From Strigamia acuminata (Eukaryota > Arthropoda > Chilopoda > Geophilomorpha > Linotaeniidae), in contig CASHSZ010000001.1 in assembly GCA_949358305.1 (NCBI GenBank), positions 92,501 through 156,500 of the forward strand: a stretch of 64,000 nt of DNA. Direction: 5' to 3'. Made by a program: the position numbers and the translations under genes. Below, one piece after another: positions 55,366 to 64,000 of this stretch; position 1 is the first letter of the stretch; the number at the start of each line of letters is the position of its first letter. The notes beneath the pieces were generated by a model, which saw only the letters and a list, made by a program, of their open reading frames with translations, ran no database searches and was not told the DNA's origin.

Positions 55366-56342
55366 TTTGGGGCGACCCAAAAAAAATTAAACGCCCAGGC
55401 TATTAAACGGGGGTTATGGACATTTATTAGAATTTGGTCCAAAAAATTTTTAAAAAACATAAAAATAAAAAATAAAAAAAAACTAGATTTAACACAATTT
55501 CATCTAAAAAATAATCGATAACCAACAGAAATTTGTCCAAAACCCACCAAAAAAAAATGAAATTACTTTCAAACTGAAGAAAACCATGAATAATTAATTC
55601 CCAAACTTTATTTCCACATCCACAAATTCAAACTTAAAAAAAAACCCTCCACCAAACCTCATTACAAACCCATAAATACATCTGACATTACATTGTGCGT
55701 GATAAAAGGCAGGAAAAAAGATCAGCACTATTGGAAGCATGAATGACCATCCCTCTGGGTGTTGTATTGGTTGCCAACTGACGCGAGGCCATTGAAATAA
55801 CAGAGAAGTCAGCTCAGCTTCCCCCCCTAAAGTTAAATGGGACAGTTGCACTGAACACGAGCAGAGGAAGCCGCTGCACACATTGGATAAAACGGGCAGG
55901 CAAACAGCAGCTGTCTCCTCTCTCTCTCTCTTTCTCCAGACTTGTGCTTCTGCTGTGCTTGTCACATGGTTTAGTGTCTTATTCGCACAATGCAACACAC
56001 TTTTACTCTTATGTCATAAACCAGGTGGTGGTGAGTGGCAGCCAGCTGTGCAGTTTGTTAGGTGAGTAATTAGATTTGTTTGCTTGATTTATGGGCCGGT
56101 TGTGACATGTCAATTAAGGTGGTAATGGGGCCCTGTCTTGGCAATTGGAGGCCCCAATTTGTGTATGGAGTAGGACAATTGGGGATTTTAATTTTTTTAT
56201 AGGATTTGGATGGGATTCGGTTGGGATTCGGAAAGATTTTCGACCAATTCAAAATTCAAATTCAAATTCAAATTCAAATTCAAAAATTTTATAAAATGTA
56301 AAGGTTCGGGGATTCGGAACGGGATTCGAAAGCCCATGTCGG
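55366..56342. other. Non-coding stretch
   Basis: A 134-codon minus-strand ORF at 55594-55998 has no motif or splice partner and I do not call it. An (AATTCA)n run is at 56246-56285. Confidence 0.5.
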
Positions 56343-56523
56343 CAGGGGCGGATCTAGCTTTTTGGGGGCCCTTTATCAAAATTTTTAATAATAAAATAAA
56401 ACAATTATACTTTCTATATGAAGCAACATTTTTTTTTTAGTACATAGCGTTGTGTTGGGGGCCCCCTAGAGTTTGGGGGCCCTGGGCTCAAGTTCTATTT
56501 GCCCTTATGTAGATCCGCCCCTG
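56343..56523. mobile_element. Short hAT-like MITE
   Basis: The ends CAGGGGCGGATCTA and TAGATCCGCCCCTG are exact inverses; the flanking octamers CATGTCGG and CGTGTCAG match at 6 of 8. The interior has GGGGGCCC repeats. Confidence 0.75.
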
Positions 56524-57559
56524 CGTGTCAGAGATTCGGTTGAATGTCGTAACCCCTGCGTTCATTATTTCGTTAAAAGTTTGAGTCTGTCGAGGTGACG
56601 GAATGATCGGCAACGAAATGAATCGACCTTGTATGCGGCACACCATGATTGCAAAATGTTGGTGATCTAATACGGGGCTTTTTGTGGGCATGGGGAATGG
56701 CCGGGTGCAATTGGTTCAATTGCATTAAGGTTAGGGGTTTGGGGTATTGTAGCGGGTGGCTCGAATAAAACCGGTTGACAATACAGGGTGTGTTAAAAAA
56801 ATGTATACACTGTTCGATTAAATATGTGTTTATCATTAGTGTGGGTAGTGTTGTTTAATTAATGTTTCTGGTGCAGTTTTTTCCGGTCTTTCGTTTGGTG
56901 TTTAGTTTTTGACGATTCGAGCTTTCGGTCTCGAGATATTTGCGATTTTAATCAATTTTTGTCTTAATTTGCCGGGTTTGATTGCACTAGTCGTTTCTGA
57001 ATTTCAGATTGTGGTACTTTTTGAATACCAAAAAAGTGGTGCAGATACAGTACCATTACCACGAAATGCGGTACTTTTTATAAAGTACTGTTTACCGGTA
57101 CTGGTACCGCTGAAGAAATCCACAAAAGTACCACAATCGGTCAGTCGGTTATGGATTTTCTAAATTTCAGAATTTTATTTGAAAACAATTCTCTTTTTTT
57201 ATTATTTAAATTTTGACAAATTTTTTTTTATACTTGGACATTTGACCTTTTCGGAGGTCTGGTCACTCTACTGTGCCGCAAGAAAGGTTTACGAGCTGAC
57301 CAACTTGGTGATATTATGATATTGACAACCAGAGCCGAGATATACGACCGGAAAAAATCTGATTTTAAATCTTCTGATTGTCTGCAACTTCCTCCATGTA
57401 GAAATACTGAATAGGAAATGTTTATCTCAAATGCTGTATAGGGTAGGATCACGTAGGAATTTTTAATATTACAGGGCTAAAGTATCCACTGTTGTCATGA
57501 AACATCGGCATTTTAGGGGCCCCTGCTAGGGATTGGACTGACTAAAAATTGTTTTTTGT

Positions 57560-57945
57560 ATTTTATATTTTGAACATCATTGTTGAACATCATTGTTGAA
57601 CATAATTGTTGAACATAATTGTTGAACATCATAATTGAACATTGTTGATCATCATTGTTGAACTTCATTATTGAACATAATTGTTGAACATCATTGTTGA
57701 ACATCACTGTTGAACATCACTGTTAAACATCATTGTTGAACATTGTTGAACAACATTGTTGAACATCATTGTTGAACATTATCATTGTTGAACATTATTG
57801 TTGATCATCAATTGTTGAACATCATTGTTGAACATCACTGTTGAACATCATTGTTGAACATTATCATTGTTGAACATCATTGTTGAACATCATTTAAACA
57901 TCAACTTTGTTAGACATTATTGTTAATCATCATTGCTTAACAATG
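57560..57945. repeat. TTGAACATCATTG minisatellite
   Basis: About 30 copies of the 12-14-bp unit GTTGAACATCATT with AT/AC variants. Confidence 0.9.
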
Positions 57946-57949
57946 AAAT

Positions 57950-59510
57950 ATCCAAGCATTTGTCCATTTCCTTTCATTTTTTTTGAATGCGGTTAACCAA
58001 ATCTCTCTTTTTTTGGAGAACGGATAATCCAACAGTGCAGACTTCCTCTGGAAAGGAAGTAAAAGCCATCAGCTGCACATGTTGGGAATTGTACACATAG
58101 TACTTGAAAAAAATCCCTTGACAAGGACAAAGTAGTCCTTAGAGACAAAATTCCTTGCAAGGTGATGAAAGTGTTTTCCTCCTGCACTCTTATTTTGTCA
58201 TACATGATGAAACATTGTTGGTGGGATATGTTCTAAGGAGAGTCAGGGGCGACTGGGGTTTATTGTTTTCTTGTTAGGGCCATAAAGGGGTTTAAATTAG
58301 GGGACAAAGGCTTGAGTTTGAGAGTTTATGGCCTCATTTGTCTATTTTTTTGTCTGTGTTTACTTGGGGCTTGGCAAATGTGTGTTGTGGTGGCTAAAAA
58401 TAGACTCATTCTATATTTTATCCATTTTTAAAACACTCACTCCTGTTTTGTTGTGCATTTTTTGGTTTGACCTATATTTTCCATTCTTTTATTAAATTTT
58501 TTTTTTTAGTATCGACTATTCGGTTTGAAAGGTTATTTCTTGTTTTTCTTTCTGTCCATTTTGGAGTGATTTTTTTTAGGCTTAAAATTGCAATTTTTGG
58601 AAGACTTCGGCTTATTTTTAACCGGTCTTTTGAGGAATTTAAAAATTATTATATTTAGGCTTAAACTATGGAAACAATTTAATCTTATTTGAAATCATTT
58701 GGGCATAAATCTTAAGCCATTTTCCCCTCTGAGGCTATTTTGGGATTTTAGGGATTTTTTTTTTAAAATATTTATTTTTTATTTTTTTTTAAAATATTTT
58801 TTTTAGATTTTTAAATGAAAAATAATTAGAAACTAATTGAAACACAAAACAGAAAAGTTAAAAAAAAATTAACCTTGTTTTAAAGGGTTAACTTGAGTCT
58901 TAATCACATTTCTTTGGTGTAATATAAATAGACATTGGGTTAATTGATATTTGGATAGAATTTGTGAGACAAGCTTGTTGTTTGACTGTTTATTTTGAAA
59001 ATACCAAGGAATGTGGAATTTTGTTTACAGTTTCCATAATGATGCAGTTATGTGCATAGCTTATCTTTTGTATCATTTAATGCAATAATTTGTTGCCACT
59101 TCACCCAAATGAAAGACCAATGCATGTGAATTGATGAATAAACTTTAAACCCACAAATAACATCTTCAGTAAGCATCTTAAAACAAATCTATTTGTTTGG
59201 GGGGAATGTTTTCTTTGTTTTGCTGCAAGGAAAGCATTGTTGACATACTTCTATTTGCAGAATTGGATTAAGTTGTAAAAGTGAAGTGAACCAGATTTGA
59301 AATCCTATTAACACAAGTCAACATGTCACAAATTTTGCCATGTAAATTCAGAACAGCGACATGTCCAAAAATAAACGAACAAAAAATGGATGCATTGAAA
59401 GGCAGGGGCTGACGGAGGAGTAATGTCGGCCCTAGCAGCGTAATGGCAGAGGCAGATCGTACCCGATGTCGGCAACAACAATGCACCAGGAGTCGGATTA
59501 CTTCACTTTA
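57950..59510. other. Non-coding stretch
   Basis: AT-rich sequence without recognisable gene, RNA or inverted-repeat element. Confidence 0.5.
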
Positions 59511-59516
59511 GCGACG

Positions 59517-59611
59517 CCCGTTTTAGCGACATAGCTGTAAGGTGCTTAGATGCAGTTAGGTTAGGTTAGGTTAGGTTAGGTTAGGTTGAAAAACGACGTC
59601 GCTAAAACGGG
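59517..59611. repeat. Interstitial (TTAGG)6 within an inverted repeat
   Basis: Six TTAGG units (59555-59585 approx.) lie between CCCGTTTTAGCGAC (59517-59530) and its exact inverse GTCGCTAAAACGGG (59598-59611). TTAGG is the arthropod telomere motif; the flanks repeat the GCGACGCCCGT text also seen at 63100. Confidence 0.8.
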
Positions 59612-60404
59612 AGACCAAAATTCACAAATTTCCTAATTTTGGAGCATTCTTTATTTGTCCATAAATTCACTTACTGAATCACATTTTGAATGCAGCTAGT
59701 GTCTGTTTTTGCAAACACTGTGATTGGTTATCAGGGGTCATGTGGTTTGTGAAAAGAAATAGCAAAATAATTGCTGGATTTGATCTGAGGTAGAATTATC
59801 CTCTTTTGTTGCAAACTGTATCAAAGCATTGTGGTTTGAACCCCAGCCCCAAAGTGGCAAAATTAAGAATTCTTCATGCATGCTAAGTGATGATGTATTA
59901 GTTGGGTGTGTTTGTGTGAATAAATTTGATTAGGATGAATGTTGTAAAGAATTTTTTTTTTTTTTTTTTAAAAATGGTTTTGTTGAAAATTTAGTGTGGG
60001 GAAAAGTGGGATTGTTGTCAGTTTTTATCCAATTAGACTGAAATGCCCCAGGGTTTGTTTTGTTTTAATGGGAGAGTTGGATAGAAAAAAAAATTGAAAT
60101 TAGGAAGCCATTGAACAGCAACACAGAACAGGTTCCTTCAAGAGACCACTGCCCATGTGAAGGTCAGAACTTGTTTTGAGGTTGGTGTACAAGTTGAAAT
60201 GGAGTTGAATCAGTAATTGACTTACCTTTCCCTTGTAGTAATTAGGGTTAAGAGTTGTTTTTTTGTTTTGTCTGTGAGGGAAAAATATGTAATGGCTGAT
60301 GTTTTAAGAGAAATTGGGTAGTGATTATTTTATTTTTTTTTAATTTTGTCTGTAGGCCACTGTGTTTTGCAAGAGTAGCGACGGAATAAATTCTTAGCGC
60401 GGTT

Positions 60405-60490
60405 ACTTGTTCCCACCAGAACGCAGAAGTTAAGCAGCATTGGGCGTGGTCAGTACTTGGATGGGTTACCTGCTGGGAATTGGAGTAGTT
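60405..60490 (+). ncRNA. 5S rRNA-derived fragment (pseudogene or SINE head)
   Basis: AGAAGTTAAGCAGCATTGGG followed by CGTGGTCAGTACTTGGATGG and GTTACCTGCTGGGAAT matches the second half of 5S rRNA, including the internal promoter boxes A, IE and C. The first third does not match. It is either a 5S pseudogene or the head of a 5S-derived SINE (SINE3 type). The 3' part (to about 60560) shows no clear tail. Confidence 0.75.
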
Positions 60491-60689
60491 TTTCATCCTA
60501 GTCCGATTTAGGTACTACGACAAGAACGTCGACCACACACCAGTTATCGATGTTTGGTCCTTCGAGAAAGTCGTTCCACAGATAGCGGCTTGAATATCCT
60601 AGTATAGTCAGTCAGTCTAAGGGATCACGCCCATGCAAAGTCGTTTTAAAAAATACAAATATAAGTGGATGTCCGACGGTCCTTGATGG

Positions 60690-60870
60690 AACTTGCAGAT
60701 CGTACTGCCTGTATAATAGCCGGGGCGTTTAAAAGTTTTTTTGGCTTGATCATCTGGTGCCTATTTGGAGCCTGGCGTTTATTCGAGTCTGGCACCAATT
60801 CCTTAAATCGTCGCTGATCGCTGATCGCCCGGCGTTTAAACGACAAGAGTTCGTTTAGTCGAATTTCACT
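60690..60870. other. CGTTTAAACG/GGCGTTTATTCGAG repeat remnant
   Basis: The motifs GGGGCGTTTAAAAG, TGGCGTTTATTCGAGTC and CCCGGCGTTTAAACGAC resemble the ACGCCGGG blocks at 30510-30860 and 36230-36330, probably one eroded transposon family. Confidence 0.4.
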
Positions 60871-60925
60871 TTGGCGACGCTAATTGTCGACAAAATAAAC
60901 ACAAAGTCAACGTAGTCGACAAAAC

Positions 60926-61300
60926 TAGGGTTTCTGTTTTTCCGCCGTTTTCCGGTTCCCGGTTTCTGATACCAAAATGGCCGGTACTCTCGGGAAATTG
61001 GTACTTCTGGGACTAAAAAAAGGTCAGATGATATTCATCAAAAATGGCCATTTGTAGCCATTTTTCAAAGTAAAAATGGCTTTTTTAGCTGTTTTCATAG
61101 TAAAAATGGCTATTTTTAGTCGTTTTCATAGTAAAAATGGCCATTTTTAGCCGTTTATCATCAAAAATGGCCATTTTCATCATTGAAACGTTATAAAAAT
61201 ATAACGTTTCAATGACGTTTTGACGGAACCGGTAATTTTTGAAAATTCCCAGTTCCCGGTACTGGGATTTCTCGTCCGGTTTACCGGTATCAAAACCCTA
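60926..61300. mobile_element. hAT-like MITE with perfect 8-bp duplication
   Basis: It starts TAGGGTTTCTG and ends CGGTATCAAAACCCTA, flanked by GACAAAAC on both sides (60918-60925, 61301-61308). The interior is tandem AAAAATGGCCATTTTTAG units. It landed inside one unit of a 44-bp tandem repeat. Confidence 0.85.
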
Positions 61301-61412
61301 GACAAAACGACCGCCAACTAAATGAACACAAAGTCAACGTAGTTGACAAAACGACCGCCAACTAAATGAACACAAAGTCAACGTAGTTGACAAAACGACC
61401 GTCAACTAAATG
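61301..61412. repeat. 44-bp tandem repeat
   Basis: About 2.5 copies of GACAAAACGACCGCCAACTA plus AATGAACACAAAGTCAACGTAGTT (split here for length), with another unit left of the MITE at 60880-60925. Confidence 0.8.
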
Positions 61413-61549
61413 AGCAAATACCGTTTAAACGGGTCCGGTGCCTTTGCGAATCCCGGTTATAATACAAATCAGTACGGTAAATCACTATAGTAGTGGTTTC
61501 TGTTTTTGCGGTTTTTGATGATAATTTATGGCTGTTTAGGCGTCCATAC

Positions 61550-61825
61550 TAGGTGCATTCAATCTTTAAAAGACAAATTTACTTCTCTTTAAGTGACTTA
61601 AAGAAGGGAATTCTTGAACAGCCTATAGCAGGTGCCGAAGAGATAAGTCGCTTCAATAAGTCAAAGAAGTGATTTTCAATTTCTCTCGATCTTAATCCTC
61701 TTATTTGAATTCTTTCGACTTGACTTCTCAGAGATATGATGTAAAAACCAGAAGTAATTATTTCACTTATTTTTATTGATTTAAGCAAACTTTAAGCATT
61801 AGCTTAATCAATTTGAACGCACCTA
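61550..61825. mobile_element. MITE with TAGGTGC ends
   Basis: TAGGTGCATTCAAT at the left is inverted as ATTTGAACGCACCTA at the right, 276 bp. The same terminal motif occurs around the 50398-51015 repeats. No clear long target duplication; a TA target is possible. Confidence 0.65.
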
Positions 61826-62326
61826 TTGTTAGCAAGAAAATCTGCAAGAAGAAGTACGGTGCTTAAGTTAGGGATCATCTTGTAATTAAGCCGCCATCCT
61901 TTACTCCCGGGCTTAATTTATCACACTTATTTTCGTTGCAAATCCTTTAAGGTAGCAAATTATAATCTAATTATCATGAAGGGTTTTATTTTTAAGAAAA
62001 TAATTTATTAATGTAAATTTGATGAGCAGATTAAGTCAATTAGTGTTATTAATCCCCTTCGTATAAAGGGGCTAGACAGGCCGTGCCTGAAATATTATTA
62101 AATAATGCAGCAAGCTGTTGCAATGTAGGAAACTGGGTGAAATTGTCTTGAGGAAATACAGGGATTGGGATGGGATGTCATTTGGCGAGATGAAATATGA
62201 TTATTAATGGTAATAGGAGCATTGGATTGTGGAATTTGAGGGCCAAAGTAATTATTATATCTTTAGGGGTTAGATGTGACTTTTTTCATTAATTTTTTTT
62301 TTTCTCTCTTTTTTTTCTCAAAATAG

Positions 62327-63897
62327 ATTGGATTTTTTTTATTGGAAGCCATTTTGGAACTTCATTTGTAAAACTCTGGCAAAACTGAGATGGCAGCTTG
62401 CAATGTCGAATCAGGGACAGCCCGAAGGGGAAATTGGTGATGACTCCTACCAGGGAATAAGTCAGGTGAGTGATTTTGTTAAAATAAAATGTAGGTTTAC
62501 TGACTGCTTGGAATTGTTGAGGTGGTTTCCAGAATTCCAGCTTCTTTTTGAGTCAAAAAGTTGTGTTTTAGGTGTTTTGGTTTTGCGATGTTATACGTTG
62601 TTCGCGCCAGAAAGCTTGGGCTAGCCTGAAATTTAAATCTGGTTCTGGATGATTTAGCCTACAAAATAATTAGGCTAATGCATTTGCACCAGAGATGTGG
62701 TGCAAACGTCGCAAATTAAATATGTACGATGTACGTACTGTTTTGCGATCGATGATTTCATCGCAATCGATCAGTAAGCACATGTAATTGCGTTCGGGTA
62801 TGGGTACGGGTAGGGTAGGGTTTGGGGATGCCCCGGGTACGGGCGGGTACGGGTACAGAATTTTATTGGAGACGGTTAACGGGCGGGTAACGGGTACGGT
62901 TTTTACGCCAATGCACATCTCTGATTCGCACCAAGAATAAAAAATCTACATATCTAGGCTAGCATGCAACCAATAGACAATCAACTGACAATATTGCGCA
63001 CGGAATTGTGGAAAGTGACATTGGCAGTTATCTAGTTCTTTGGCAATTATCTAGTTCACAAACTGGATTAGAATTATCTAGTTTAAAATTTTTTACGGGC
63101 GTCGCTAAAGTCCACTGAAGATTCAGAAGATTGTGCCTTTTGAGGGCGTTCTGGAGACCAGCCATTTTATTCCTGCCGTAAACACCAACACTTTCAAAAC
63201 ACTTTTTTGAATGCTACTACCGTTAAACCCATCTGCTCCGGATCACGAGGGAGTTTCTTTTCATTGATGGGGAAATAGCGACAACATAACCAGTTATGGT
63301 TTTGTCGGCTCAAAATGTCGAGTTGCCAAAAACTCGAGCCAATTTAGACTTTTGGTGGTTAGCGCTTGAGTTTTAAATCAATTGGATCCTGCTTTCTTGG
63401 TGTGTGAATTTCTTTCCAACGTTTGAGTGACATTTTAGTGTTTGGATTCTTTCGGTGAGTTTGGTGTGGGAAGAAGGAAAATTTGAAGGGAAAAAAAAAA
63501 TGAAAGCATTTTTTCTCAATGGAATATATTTAAAAAAAATAATAATTAATTTCACATGGTGGGAAAAACTGCAGAAGGAAAAAAAATCTTCTTGGGAATT
63601 TCTAACATTTAAATTTTAATGAAAATATAAAAAAGTATTAAGAAGTCTTTAACCTGATGGAAACAAGAATCCAAAGGTTTGTCAACATCTGTAGAGAGAG
63701 TCTTGTTTTTTTATGGCAGAGCATAAAATATATAAGCATAACTGGTTTGTTTCTTCTTTCATTTCAACTTCTCTTTTTCTGCTGGGTCTTTAAACATTGA
63801 TTTATGTTAATAGGCTTATTTTGAAAGGATTTCAAATTCTTGTCACAACCTGAGGAAATCTATAGATGAACTGGATGAAATGTTACAAGAAAAATGA
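62327..63897 (+). CDS. Short coiled-coil protein gene, two exons seen
   Basis: An exon at 62327-62465 (acceptor CTCAAAATAG, donor GTGAGT) holds the ATG at 62403, encoding MSNQGQPEGEIGDDSYQGIS plus Q. It joins in phase 0 to 63814-63897 (acceptor TTAATAG), which encodes AYFERISNSCHNLRKSIDEL and DEMLQEK, then a TGA. The product is 48 residues with a C-terminal helix of coiled-coil character. An upstream ATG (62390) in another frame overlaps the start and ends after 16 codons. The family is not recognised; the second exon might instead be alternative or the gene may have more exons. 5' exons could lie near 39950-40308, about 22 kb away. Confidence 0.45.
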
Positions 63898-63985
63898 TTC
63901 AATTGAGTGGCTGTGATATTTTCTGATTGATTTTAGCTTTTCCTCCTTCCTTGTTTTTGTTCTGGATCTGAAATTTTTTGTTATA

Positions 63986-64000
63986 CCGTGTTTTATCGAT
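63986..64000. mobile_element. Start of an ACCGTA-family element, cut by window end
   Basis: ACCGTGTTTTATCGAT after TA at the last bases matches the family terminus at 45552 and 46718. Confidence 0.5.

Noticed and set aside
55594-55998. 134-codon minus-strand ORF
   Set aside because: No domain, no splice partners and no codon bias distinct from its surroundings; chance length is possible in this 64-kb window.
59555-59587. True chromosome end at the TTAGG run
   Set aside because: Only six units, with ordinary sequence on both sides for kilobases; it is interstitial.

Overview
The window is animal nuclear DNA. It has spliced genes with GT-AG introns, long repeat-filled non-coding tracts, LTR retrotransposons, many small inverted-repeat DNA transposons and several minisatellites. 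An arthropod, possibly a chelicerate, is the best guess: there is an interstitial (TTAGG)6 run and two genes for small secreted peptides with the six-cysteine CS-alpha-beta pattern and a phase-1 intron in the signal peptide. This is inference, because no species marker is present. Base composition changes strongly along the window: positions 1 to about 12,700 are GC-rich in their genes and satellite, while everything right of about 20,700 is AT-rich.

Layout. 100-1337 (minus) holds the 5' part of a spliced zinc-finger/coiled-coil gene that runs off the left edge. 2593-6890 is a seven-unit tandem array of 590-675 bp units. 7093-8325 (plus) is a four-exon gene for an acidic, disordered protein. 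8890-12115 is a GC-rich, palindrome-laden satellite with higher-order structure. 12681-20694 (minus) is a Gypsy-type LTR retrotransposon with intact protease, RT, RNase H and integrase catalytic motifs, an unusual AT-hook cluster, a tRNA-Phe primer site and one LTR. 20930-24457 (minus) is a three-exon THAP/P-element-type transposase gene with CRE, YY1 and ETS motifs upstream. A MULE transposase remnant (about 26550-26929) and a foldback-like element (27100-27995) follow.

28118-31038 and 33722-36496 are two copies of a duplicated segment, each carrying one CS-alpha-beta peptide gene on the minus strand with a TATA box. A degenerate Gypsy copy (31302-33603, plus) lies between them. The two copies act as mutual empty-site controls and define three transposon insertions precisely, plus one tiny palindromic insertion.

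The right part holds a complete EIF1AD gene (37279-38707, plus), an unrecognised spliced gene tail-to-tail with it (38847-39463, minus), and candidate first exons at 39950-40308. After about 22 kb of repeat-rich sequence comes a short coding gene (62327-63897, plus). The repeat-rich stretch contains pogo/Tigger-like elements (one with a CENP-B-type HTH remnant), hAT-, piggyBac- and Harbinger-like MITEs, several of them nested, a 5S rRNA-derived fragment and five minisatellites.

Most coding genes here are spliced and were found by matching splice phases across exons, not as long ORFs. Exon models are predictions from sequence alone.
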